DNA from: Mortierella sp. BCC40632 | Taxonomy: Eukaryota; Mortierellomycota; Mortierellomycetes; Mortierellales; Mortierellaceae | Reading direction: 5' to 3' | Length of the DNA stretch: 64,000 nt | Assembly (NCBI GenBank): GCA_011634665.1 | Contig: WAEK01000022.1 | Location: 607,501 to 671,500 of the forward strand | Shown: positions 31,986 to 43,420 of the stretch, piece after piece | Position numbering within the stretch: the first letter of the stretch is position 1 | Layout of the letters: every line of letters begins with the position of its first letter | The notes under the pieces: model-generated | Told to the model about the DNA's origin: nothing | The model's input: the letters and a program-made list of their open reading frames with translations, nothing else | The model's database searches: none | Made by a program: the position numbers and the translations under genes

Positions 31986-34501
31986 ATGTCACGACCGTCT
32001 ATCCGAGAAACAATCCAAGCAGCGAGAGCTAAGCTTGCTCAGGACCAGGCCCGTACCAAGTCTATCCGTGGAGGAGCCGAGGTGGATGAACGAGAAGCAT
32101 TTGTCGGCTCGGGTATCCCTGGCGTCAAGAAATCCGTTCCTGCACCGCGTCAGCCAACTGACATCGAGATTCTGGGCCATTCTCAAAAGTCCATCAGAAG
32201 CCTAATTGCTCATGCAAAGGGTTCAGGTGCGAACTGCTGGATTCACCTTAGCTATCATATTTTTCCTTCCAAATTTCCATCGCTCTCATGGCCCATGACC
32301 AATTCGCCTCACATTAATTCTTTTCCTTTTTGGATTTGGTAGGTTCCATTGACCTATCCAGTCGAGAACTGACTGAGGTCCCACTGGAAGTTTGGAATAT
32401 GTATCATGTGGATCCGGACAAGATTGTTGTCGACTTTAATTCGAGCGGGGGAGGCTGGTGGGACAGCATTGACTTGACGCGCCTGACAGTAGCTGATAAT
32501 GCGATTACATTTATTGACTCAAGGATCCAAGAGTTTGGGGCACTTGTCTATGTGGATGTAGGCTACGAGGAGGGGCTCGTTTTCCCGATTGTGATGACAA
32601 CTAACGTTATCAGAGATCCTCATCAACATGTATTGAGTTGTGCACTTTCCACTTCTTCATTGCCCTTTAAAACAACATAGTTCCATGGCAACCGCCTTAC
32701 GTCACTTCCTGACGAGTTTGGGCACCTTGAGCACTTAGTGTCGCTTAATCTCTCATCTAACAAGTTCCAGGAGTTCCCCGCCATCTTATTCCGACTTAAA
32801 ACTCTCGTCGAGTTAAACCTAGGCAATAACCAGATTTCAGGACCTTTAGATAGCTCTATTGGCAAGTTGGTTAAATTGGAAACCTTGGATCTCTCGGATA
32901 ACCAGTTGACAATATTGCCCCAGGAACTGTTGCAATTGAGATCTATCCGGAGGTTGAATCTATCCAAAAACAAACTTCGAAATCTCCCTGTCAAGATTCT
33001 CTCTCAGATGCCCAAGTTGACAGAACTTGAGATAGCAGACAATAATCTAGGTTGTCTATTTTCGGGGTTGGCGGCTTTCAATGCAGAGAATAGTGGCGAG
33101 GAACATCAAGTCTTGGAGTTCCCTTTACTGGTTCGAATCGATGCCAGGCGCTCTTGTCTCCAGAGGATTACGGACATTGAAGACGCGACTCAACCAAGTA
33201 TTTTCTTGCCGTCAATTAAGGAGATCTTTTTATCGCACAACAGCTTGTCGAGTCTAGAGAACCTAGTGACTGCAATGCCTCAGCTTCAACATCTCGATAT
33301 ACAATCCAACCGATTCACTGGAATCCCATCGGGTGTCTATGATTTGACACATTTGCGGCACTTGAACATGTCCTCCAATCAGATGGAGTTGATGCCGCCA
33401 GAACTGGGTTCCATGACGGATTTGTTGACCTTTAATTGGGAAGGCAACCCAATCCGGAATGTCCCACGCTCCGTCTCGAATACAGAATCGTTGCTCAAGC
33501 TGCTCCGCCAACGGCAGATCACCGACGCCCTTATTGCCAGTAAGTCGCGTTTACTCAACATTCCAGCATCTCTTTGAGATGTGGTATTCTATCAATAGTC
33601 TTAATTTATTTTTCTCCCTCATGTCTTTCGCTTGTTAGCTACAGTGGAGCGTATTGAATCTCTTGCAGTCTCAGTTGATTCAGATGACCAAGTTTCCTCT
33701 CAACTAGAAACGCACTCTCCTGTGTCTCGAGTATCTCAACATGATATAAGAACGCCTGTCAAAGAGTTCCCCTTATCGATGGCAGAACAAAGGCCTTTTG
33801 CTACAGAGAGAGCTGTTGCGGAAGCACCAAGGAGCATCCCTGAGAAAAGATCGAATCGTCCATGCCAGAACTTGAACCTCGTGAGAAAGGGGTTGAAAGA
33901 TTTGACCACAGATGATGTTCTCGATGCCTGCTCCGACCCTCAATCCGCAACTCTCGATTTCAATGTGTTTATTCTGTTTCCTAAGGCTCTCCAGGAGACA
34001 TTTGGAATGACAACTCTGACCAGGATTAGTATCCACCATAACAAGATCTCCGAGTTCCCGTTCCAACTTTCGTTCCCACTGTTAACCTTCTTGGATATCT
34101 CTGACAACCTAATCACCAGTCTCCAGGGTGACTCTGTCAGCAATGCAATAGAGGCCGAGCAGATTGGTCTTGACAACTTCCCAAGATTGGTAGAACTCAA
34201 CCTGACTGCAAACCGATTGACTGAGTTGCCTCCTTGGCTACCAAGGCTCTTCCCGAGCCTCAAGACGCTGACTGCAAGTCGCAACAAGATTACCGCAATT
34301 GATCCTCAATCATTCGAGGGTCTACAAATGCTGGACCTGTCAGGTAACGAGATTGCCACACTCCCCCCGCGACTGGGGAGCATTCGGAGCATTCGAAGCC
34401 TGTTGGTGGATGGGAACACGTTCCGAGTACCACGACGACAAGTGATGGAGCAAGGCACAGAGGCTGTCATGGAGTATCTACGTAGTCGAATCCCAGCCTG
34501 A
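31986..34501 (+). CDS. LRRC40: Leucine-rich repeat protein, LRRC40 type
   Basis: Four exons: 31986-32226, 32343-32557, 32681-33539 and 33639-34501; 725 residues, somewhat longer than vertebrate LRRC40. A short N-terminus (MSRPSIRETIQAARAKLA) leads into IDLSSRELTEVPLEVW and WWDSIDLTRLTVADN, the characteristic LRRC40 opening, followed by about 12 typical LRRs (for example LVSLNLSSNKFQEFPAIL, LETLDLSDNQLTILPQEL, LRHLNMSSNQMELMPPEL). A non-repeat linker (about residues 440-520) separates a second LRR block that ends in the conserved PPRLGSIRSIRSLLVDGNTFRVPRR and EYLRSRIPA. Cellular role of LRRC40 is poorly defined; LRRs indicate protein binding. Convergent with the DUF3712-type gene 285 bp downstream. 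Its last exon is duplicated at 41.6-43.1 kb. Confidence 0.88.
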
Positions 34502-34786
34502 GTCTACTGATTTCTATTTCTCAAAGAAAGAGTCTTCCTGCCGCCTTTACTTCTTCTCTCTAAGTCTCCCTCGCCTTTTCATTCTCTCTCTCTCGCACAT
34601 CACACTCTCATACGCAATACACTCACTCGCTTGGTACACTCTCACTCAAATTACACCCACTCACTCAGAACACTCTTGCACAAAGTACACTCAAAGTGAC
34701 ATAAAAAGGTATTTGCAACGCGAGTCTTTATTGAGTTGTTACATAAAATAATAGTTCATGAGATAGAAAAGGCTTTTGTGTTTGCG

Positions 34787-37700
34787 TTAAGATGATGGTG
34801 CAGGATCTGCGGGGGCTGTTGGCAAGGGACCTGTCGTAGGAACCTCTGAAGAAGGTGTGGGAAGAGTCACAGGAGGGGTCACAGGGGGAGTCACAGGAGG
34901 CTGAGGGTCTACTGAGGTGGGCGAAGGAGCAACCGTGATGGTGGTGGTGGCCGAAGGAGAAGGCTCGACGGGGACCGAGGGCGTGACAGTGGCGGCGGTA
35001 GTGGTCACAGAGGATACAGGGACCGTAGAAGTCACGGTTGGTGTGGCAACGACGGTGGTGTTAGTGGGCACCACTGGTGGCGGAGGAATGACGGCACGTC
35101 CCAACTCCGAGACGGACTTGGGACCCTTAGGAAGGGTACCGTTGATACGACCCTGGACATACTCCACAACATCACCAAAGTTGGCAGGGTTGATCTTGAC
35201 AGGCATAAACCTTTGGCCATTCACACGAAGGGTACTCCAGTCAGTATTCCTTTGTGTCAATCCTGACGCATACCGGATTGTGGGACGCCAATTGAGGTCC
35301 ATATTCAACTGTCCTTCTAGGTTTGCAGCCGTAACGACTCTCTGATAGACTGTGAGTCTTGCGGGTGCGATTGGTGTATACTCCATGATGGCAATTTTCC
35401 ATGTCGCTCTCTGTGTGCCATTTGTAGCTGGATATGCAAGTTCGGTACCGACGAGACACTTGAACAGGGCGAGAGCCAAAAATTCTGTTTGGTATCTTTC
35501 GGATGATGTGTTATCTTCACAAAGAGCAGTGAAGGCCGCACCGTAGTAAGGGTTCTCAATATCAGCCGACATCTCAAAGACACCGTCGAGTTTAGATGTA
35601 GGTGTAGATGAGATTGCAACATTCTGGTAGGGTTTGGCGCTTAAATCCTTGGGGAAACCCTTGGGGATGACAATACTTTGTCGGAGACCTTGAAGACCCT
35701 TGGCAAGAGCAGGGTTGGCACTGACATCATCTCCAGGGTAGAGATAGAGAGGTACATCATGTGTAAGAGGACCATTGGCCAGCTCGAAAAATCCGGGAGA
35801 CCCTACCACAGCAACTGTGCGCGCAACAACTCTGTTCATTCCAGGGTTGAGGGTCAACTTATCGAGGAAGTTGTAAGCGCCAAAGCCTTCGGGACCCTGT
35901 GTTACACTGCCCTGCAATTTCAAGTCTCCAACCATGAGTGTCAACTTGCTTGGGTTGTAGATATCAACGACGGCAGTAATGGTGACAGAAGGGTAAGTAA
36001 CGGCATCGAGGAGAGAGACAAGTTTCACATCCGTCAATCCTCGAAGACCATCGAGCTTAGTCTTGACATCCAACTTGATTCCATTGACCTCAACCAAGCC
36101 GAGTTTACCAAGGTTCAGCACCGACGAGGCAGTGCCTCGCAAACCAAGCTGATACTCCGTGGCCATGTTGAGATCTCCAATGAACTGAGTGTAGACATCG
36201 TGCGCATCGCTAGCGACAACAAGAGGTGCTTCCTTGGTCGTGGTCCTGACAATGTTGCCTTCTGACACTGCATCCGAAAGAGGTGTGCTCAAAGTACCAA
36301 CCACACGGCCATCCTTGTCCAAGATCTCGACATTCTGGCTGAGTCCGACAATAGGAGCTCCCTTGGCGAATGGGAGGTTGGTCTGGGCACTGATGGTCGA
36401 GACCGACATGGGAGACCAGATACAAGACTCTCCACAGGCAAAGTCCATTGTCATGGCATCGATCGTGACTCCTGCAATAGGCTCCTCGGTCAGAGGAGGG
36501 AGGCTGGTGTGGAGGGAAAGAGTCTTGATTGCTGCATCCAACCATGTCACTCCAGGAGCACCGGCTCCGTTGGCAATCAATGGTGTGGCAACACCTCCAA
36601 GAGCATTCTGGAACAAGGCCTTCAAGATAGGTCGGAGATCCATCGGGCCAGGAGCAATTGTCGCACTCAGAGCAAAGCTCGAGCTGCCGTGAGGAACCAA
36701 GGTCAGACCCTCAGCAACAGCTGGCCCGAGAGGAATGACCTCGTACGCAGTGTTGAACTCGGATCGAGGGATTGTCATACCAATGGTCGAAGGGTTTTCC
36801 ATCGTGGCACTGATGGTCATGTGCATACCAAAATCATCGACATCGGTGATGATGTAGGACAAGAGTGAGAGTTTCTTGAGTCCATCAAAGCCATCCAGCG
36901 TCACCTTCTTGGTCATCTTGACTCCGGGGAGAGAGACACCCATCGAGTTGAGTACAAGACCCTCAGACGAGATGGTCCACTCGAACTTGGGGTTGTTCAG
37001 AGCATAGATGTTGAACTCGGTGAAGGCTGCCAAGTCGAGGATTGTGAAGCCAACAGCCTTGAGATCCAAGGCAGCTCCCTTGCCTGCAATCGCATTGACC
37101 GTGGGCATGGTCATCGAACCAATTGCCTTGCCGTTGTACGAGACTGTGACAGGGTTGGGGAACAGAATCTGAGCATCCAAGGGTCCGGTCTCGGTGATGG
37201 AGCCAACAATGTCGGTCTGGAAGTTGGTCTCGCCAGGAGCCAAAATGTTGATCGAGTCGAAAGCAAGAATGGATCGCTCGACAAGGAGCTGGGCAATGGG
37301 AGTACCAACAATAGGGATCAACTTCAAGATGGTCTGGTCAGTGTTGGTAGTGACTCCTGTCTGAGCATATGGCATGGTGACCTGGTAGTCGCCAACCTTG
37401 ACAGTTGTGGTCATGGTAATGTCGACAGCGAGACCAGCCATGGCCTTGAGAGTGAAGTCGGCGACATTGAATCCTTCAAAGACGCTTGTTGGAGGGTTAC
37501 CACCAGCCTGGAGGGCAAGCAAGGCATCAAAGGCTGTGGTGTCGAGACCGTTCTTGACAGCCTGGGTACGGATAAGAGTGACAAGGTCGTGAGGGTTGGT
37601 GTTCATTGACAACGATGCTGTGAGCTGACCCTGGCCAACGCTGGGGATGACAGGGGGGTCGGAGAAGGTCGAGACAACACTTCCAACAAGAATGCCGTTG

Positions 37701-40419
37701 TATGTGATCTGAGAGTCGATCGACAAGATGCTCATGGGAGGAACGAACGGGTTGTTGATTGTGACAACTGTCTGAGCAAGTCCGTTGACAAGCGTGGTAT
37801 CCAAGACAACCAAGGATGCACTAACAAGGAGCTTCTCTTGCAATCCTGGCATCTGAGACTTGATGTTGAGGGCTCCAAAGGCCTGAGAGAGCGAGGAGAC
37901 AGCTGTGCTCGTGGCAGTTCCGACAATGCTGACCTCAGCTCCTGCTCCACTGGTGTAGAGGGTCAAGAGCTCGACACCCTCAGGAGAGGCAGAGGGGTCG
38001 ATGGTCGACGAGGCTTGGATGCTGTTGGCTCCAGGGACAATGGCAAGACCTGGCATGGTCACAGTTCCGAGACGGACTCCCTTGTAGAGCAGGTCCAAGA
38101 TGACATCACCAGCACTCAAGGAGATCGACGATGGGTTGACAATGACAACTCCAATGGCCATAGTCAAGGCTGTGGAAGTTCCCTCGGTGACCTGGATCTG
38201 AGTGATGGTTGGAGCAGGGTTGGCAAGGCTCTGGAGACCACTCAGCTCAGTCGAAGCATTGAAAGGAATGTTGACCAAGTTGACAGTTCCGATGGAGGTG
38301 TTGGCATAGACCGAGGCCTGTCCGACAACGGTGAAACCCAGGTTGGAGCCAACAGTCAGATCCTTGTTGAAGACCTGGAAGGGTTCTTGAGAAGAGTCAG
38401 GAACAACCAAGGGAGTCTGCAACAGGTCAAAGGTCAATGTTCCGCTGGCCATGTCCGAGGTCGAGGGGTTGTAGCTCGAGTTGAGGCTGGCAATGGGGAT
38501 TCCGTTGCGGTCGATGGTGAAAGCGTTGGAGACCTGAGAGAACTGGACGTTGAAGCCAAAGCCGTCAGGCAAGGCATAGTTGGCAACCACTCCGGTCGAA
38601 GTGGTCAATGGTCGGTAGGCTGTCTCAGGAGTGAAGACCAAGCCAAGAGCACCAAGGTTCAGACCCTTGATGAGCTGGAGAGGAGAAGGACTCTGGAGAG
38701 GAACAGTCAGCTTGAGGTTCTTGACAGCACTCGACAACCACTCGACCGAGTTTACGCCATCAGGTTTGACTTCGTAGCCGGTGGCAATGGTGTCGGTGAC
38801 CACATTGGCAATGTAGCGGGACATGAGGTCGGAGGTGATGGCAAGACCCTCAGGGGTGGTCTGAGGAACGAGGACTCCCTTCATGTTCAGGGTCTGAGGA
38901 CCACGGACCATGGTGAGCTCGTTGGCAGAGACGTATCCCATCAAGGTGTCCTTGTAAGAGATGGCGAGTGTCATGGTACCCATGTACATTTGGATGGCGG
39001 AGGGGTTCGTGAGAGTGGTGGAGATCTCGACAATGATACCCTTGCCAGCAGGGTCATCACCGGGGAGCGAGAACTTTTCAATCTTGATACCGGTGAGACC
39101 GTTGAAAGCTAGAAGGGAGAGATGGAGAGGGAGAAGTAGAGTGGGAGAGAGACAGAGAAACAGAGAGAACAGTACCATGTTGTCAGAACAATTGTCTAAA
39201 GAGGAGAAACTCCAACAAAAAGGATGAGTAGACCTCCAGACTCACCATTGACTTTGATATCCTTGCTCAGATCAAGGTCCTTGATGGTGCGGCCGAGAGC
39301 ACGGACGTTCAGCTTGCCCTCAAGGTGCCATACAAAGGACTCGGCGTTCAACATGTAGCTCGAGAACTCGGCAAAGGCTGTCTGGTTACCAACCTTGAAA
39401 GCACTCTGCAAGTTCAGTTTTCCAGAACCGCCACTATCGAAGCAAGAGACATGTGGAGAGTTAGTAAGCAAAGTAAAGGAGCTGCTGTGCCATGTCTAGG
39501 AGAGATCTCTAGTCTTTTAAGCTGTACTGTATGCTGCGTGCTGTGTAAACTTACGAGGCAGAGCTGGTGCCAGGGATGAGAGTAGTTCCGAGAACAGTTC
39601 CGTTCCAGGACACGGTCACAGGGTCAGGGAAAGAGATCTCGGCATGGAAGGGACCAGTGTTCTCCATCTTGCCAAGCATGACAATGTCCATGGCCTCTGC
39701 AGAAGGATTTGTGATGTCCTAGAGAGGTGTTTGTAAGAGATGGAGAGAGAAAGATGGAGAGAGGCAGAGATGGAAAGAAGCATGGTTAGGAATGAGAAAT
39801 GGAGCGAGAGGTGGTTAGGAATGAGAACAGCGAGCGAGCGAGAGAGGTTTTCAGGAATCCGAGTGTTTGGACGGTTGTAGGAGAGCGAGCAAAGGGCGAG
39901 AGCGAGAGAGAGGACGAGAGAGTGTAGGAGGCGTGGAGTATGGCAAGTGAGAAAGTCAGGCAGCCTGACTGATTGACAAACTGAGAGAGAGAGACGCGTT
40001 GTAGGCGAGAGGTGGATAGTCGGTCTCCTGTTCAGGCACAGACACAGACATAGTAGGCACAGACAGGAAAAGAAGAGTCTCTCTCTAAACATTTCTACAG
40101 GTCACGTTTCTTTTGTCTCTCCTCCTCGCTCCCCCCAACTCTGAGCACTCAAAGGGTCACATCTCTGTTCATTCCAACTTACAATCTGCGAGAGGTTGAT
40201 CGAGGCCTTGTTCATCAGACCCTGTGCAATCTTGGGCATAATCACATACAGGGCCAGAATCACAGCAACTACAATGGCAATGATCAAGTTTGGAATGCAA
40301 ATGATCCAGAACTTGCGCCGGCGATAGAACTTGGGACGAGCAGGCTGCTTCACGTCCTCATATTCGTCAAACTCGTCATTGTGGCGGTCGTCGTCTTCCT
40401 CACGGATGTCGAAAGCCAT
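34787..40419 (-). CDS. Large N-terminally anchored DUF3712-type repeat protein, intact copy
   Basis: Four exons: 40419-40183, 39718-39555, 39433-39246 and 39108-34787; 1,636 residues, most in one 4.3-kb exon. An acidic, Arg/Lys-flanked N-terminus (DEYEDVKQPARPKFYRRRKF) precedes a single membrane span about residues 38-62 (IPNLIIAIVVAVILALYVI), suggesting type II topology with the bulk outside the cytosol. The body has several repeats with the fungal DUF3712 look: an NTGPFHAEISFPDPVTVSWNG unit, later TETGPLDAQILFPNPVTVSYNG, and related LTNPSAIQM, VIVNPSSISL and VTINNPFVPPM segments, a LEA2-like beta-sandwich pattern. The C-terminal ~90 residues are Pro/Thr/Ser/Val-rich and mucin-like. Cell-surface or vacuolar membrane adhesion or wall role is only a guess. 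Codon use is strongly biased, hinting at high expression. Confidence 0.8.
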
Positions 40420-40716
40420 GATGGAAGGATATAGAAATTCAAGCGAGAGACTTTAAGGAACAATAGGGTATAAGAAGGGGAGAGAGAGGGTATGAATTAA
40501 GGAGAGACGGCAGAACCGTTTGGCGTTACGGATGATGAAGAGATACTCTCGACTCTTTCAGGCAACCAGGTGAGGTGCAGAAGAGGAGATGTAAGGGTAG
40601 GAGGCGGAAGGAACCGCTAGTGCGGGTAGAGAGAGGGTGGAGGGGTGGAGCGTGGAGTGGAAGCCGACAGGGATTCAACTAAGAAAGCAGGAAAAGAGGT
40701 AGGGGGTGAGTGGTCA

Positions 40717-40723
40717 TTTTATA
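40717..40723 (-). promoter_or_regulatory. TATA-like box upstream of the intact DUF3712-type gene
   Basis: Sense strand tataaaa, about 300 bp upstream of the ATG. The second copy has tatataa at the matching place (49360-49366). Both lie just outside the near-identical tract. Confidence 0.4.
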
Positions 40724-41398
40724 TGAGTCGTCCCATATTTTCGACCAGACAGTGGTACTTTTTACCTTTCAAAACGAGTTTCGAGCATGGGTTCTCTCCT
40801 CTCGGCAATATTCAGCGAGAAAGCAGCATGTGTAAGAGAAGCGCTCACTGACATTGTTGATACTGAACAGATATCACAGCTGAATGCTCCATTGTATTGA
40901 ACACAAGCTTTTACGAGCTGTGGACATTTCGCCCGCGGTGTGAGAGGAATGGAGGAATGAGAAGGCGAGTCAAGTAGAGTTATTGAAATGGTCGAGTGTG
41001 CACAAAAAGTACGCACGAGAGCACAGTTCACAGTTCGTTTGCTGTGTCCCGAGCCAAACCGTAGTGACATGAACTCTCTTCTGAGGCATAAATACGATAG
41101 GTCAGCATGAAAACGACAAACGGTAGCGGATTTATTTTCTCATGCTTTGCTCCATCTTGGATGGCGCCGTCTAGTATGGAGAGTGTACTGAAGTGGCACC
41201 TGGCACCAGGATTGTCAGTGCCACTGACATTACTCACTCATGAGAGCTATTCGATGGGCACTTCGTGCTACATATTCGGATGTATTGCCAGAGTTGATAT
41301 TTTATTACCTCGGTAGCGTCGAGAGACCGCTGGTCCTTCTTCTGACTTTTTCATCGTGGTGTGCAAAAAAACCAACAGTAAGAGCTATAAAAGTGCTT

Positions 41399-41443
41399 GT
41401 GAGTGGGTGAGTGAGTGAGTGAGTGAGTGAGTGAGTGAGTGAG
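41399..41443. repeat. (GTGA)n tetranucleotide microsatellite
   Basis: About ten GTGA units with one GTGG, in the flank of duplication unit A. The matching place in unit B (about 50020-50040) has only a short GTGAGT-like remnant. Confidence 0.9.
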
Positions 41444-41655
41444 CAGATAGGCGTACTCCGAGTCCTACCCAAAGGCACAGACTTGCATGTTTGTCGTTAA
41501 GGTTCATGTCTGGTGTTTGTGCTCTCCACAGAACGGACATGAGAACTTTCGTTTTGTCCCCTCAAACTGAGTGCTTGTGCACCCCTCCACAGCTCGATTC
41601 TCGTGTCCCTCTGCTAAGTATAGGGGAACGAATTGAATCTCTTGTAGTCTCAAGG

Positions 41656-42373
41656 TCTTTGCCCTTGTCGCCAAAGACACGGCTCTTCCAGCTTTGTTTA
41701 GTTTAGTCACCAAATGGAATCTTTAGGCTACCTCCACTTTTATGGAAATTGGGGCAAATTGCCGACTCAGTGCCAGTAAACTAAACACTTGGCATTCCTA
41801 CACAATAGGTCGTTCTGAGAAGACTCCATTGACTCCAACACAGTCCACTCAATCATAAACAACTGAATAGAGACTTCGACTTTCCTATCGGATACGAGAG
41901 GTTTGTCGAGTATTGGGAGGTAAAACAAGGTATTCAAAAGCTTTAGTTTCTTTATAGCAACCACTGTGAGAACCAATAATGCAATTCAATCGACCAAGAA
42001 AGTCAAGGAGGAACAACCCTGAGCAGCAACCAAAGTAGACAGGGTTAATTGGACAGTGTAAAGACTTTGGCATTTGTTTATGACTCAATAACCTGTCTAA
42101 CCCGATACCATGTGCAAGGTCCTGATTGTATGGGCACAGCCACTTTGGGTAAGGAAGACTATATTTAAGTCTTGACCTACCCAGAGCTGGTGTCCCTGAC
42201 TAACACCCCGCAAAGACCATCCGTTGCAGATCACGGCACAACGCTCTTCAATTAAGTTTAGAGCATGTCAGGTGATGCCAGCTTATACATCTGTCAAGAA
42301 TCTTTTTTTCAACAAAACGTGTGATGGGGTTAATTTTCATTTCTCGCTACTTAAACCTACCTGGTATCCCCAA
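41656..42373. other. ~0.66-kb insertion or replaced segment within the LRRC40 fragment
   Basis: Exon-4 homology to LRRC40 stops at about 41652 (equal to about 33675) and resumes weakly at about 42374 (equal to about 33740), so this block has no counterpart in unit A. It is AT-leaning. I see no terminal inverted repeat, target-site duplication or coding region, so I cannot call it a transposon. Confidence 0.55.
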
Positions 42374-43136
42374 GATGCTTCATGAGAGAACTCGGCAAAC
42401 TCTATTCTTTTCAGCGACAGAATAAAGGCTTTTGATTTAGGTAAGGTTGTTGCGGAAGTCCCCAAGGAGCATCCCTGAGAAAAAATCGAATCGTCCATGT
42501 CAGAACTTGAACCTCGTGAGAAAGGGGTTGAAGGACTTGACCACAGACGATGTTCTCGATGCCTGCTCCGACCCTCAATCCGCAACTCTCGATTTCAATA
42601 TGTTTATTCTGTTTCCTAAGGCTCTCCAGGAGACATTTGGAATGACAACTCTGACCAGGATTAGTATCCATCATAACAAGATCTCCGAGTTCCCGTTCCA
42701 ACTTTCGTTCCCATTGTTGACCTTCTTGGATATCTCTGACAACCTAATCACCAGCCTCCAGGGTGACTCTGTCAGCAATGCAACAGAGGCCGAGCAGATT
42801 GGTCTTGACAACTTCCCAAGACTGGTAGAACTCAACCTGACTGCAAACCGATTGACTGAGTTGCCTCCTTGGCTACCAAGGCTCTTCCCAAGCCTCAAGA
42901 CGTTGATTGCAAGTCGCAACAAGATTACTGCAATTGATCACCAATCGTTCGAGGGTCTACAAATGCTGGACCTGTCAGGTAACGAGATTGCCACACTCCC
43001 CCCGCGACTGGGGAGCATCCGGAGCATTCGAAGCCTGTTGGTGGATGGGAACACGTTCCGAGTACCACGACGACAAGTGATGGAGCAAGGCACAGAGGCT
43101 GTCATGGAGTATCTACGTAGTCGAATCCCAGCCTGA
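42374..43136 (+). pseudogene. LRRC40 3' fragment (5'-truncated duplicate)
   Basis: Matches the last exon of LRRC40 (33740-34501) to the same stop codon. From about 42447 the frame is open for 229 codons with only scattered substitutions (for example V to M in DFNMFILFP, D-P to D-H in AIDHQSF). It lacks exons 1-3 and has no splice partner or own promoter that I can see, so it cannot make a full protein. Many differences are synonymous, which fits either recent duplication or sequence exchange with the parent. Similarity decays going left, as in an older duplicate. Confidence 0.8.
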
Positions 43137-43420
43137 GTCTACTGATTTCTATTTCTCAAAGAAAGAGTCTTCCTGCCGCCTCTACCTCTTCTCTCTTAAG
43201 TCTCTCTTGCCTTTTCATTCTCTCTCTCGCACATCACACTCTCATACGCAATACACTCACTCGCTTGGTACACTCTCACTCAAATTACACCCACTCACTC
43301 AGAACACTCTTGCACAAAGTACACTCAAAGTGATATAAAAAGGTATTTGCAACGCGAGTCTTTATTGAGTTGTTACATAAAATAATAGTTCATGAGATAG
43401 AAAAGGCTTTTGTGTTTGCG

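Larger units (their letters stand above)
33625..41605 (+). repeat. Tandem duplication unit A (LRRC40 3' part, DUF3712-type gene, flank)
   Basis: About 8 kb, directly repeated as unit B (41606-50203). Starts just before LRRC40 exon 4 and ends about 1.2 kb upstream of the DUF3712-type gene. Gene body 33800-40685 is nearly identical to 42440-49328; outer flank 40686-41605 matches 49329-50203 only loosely. Confidence 0.85.

Noticed and set aside
41656..42373. Possible MITE or retroelement insertion
   Set aside because: No inverted or direct terminal repeats, target-site duplication or coding remnants were visible, so it is left as an unexplained block.
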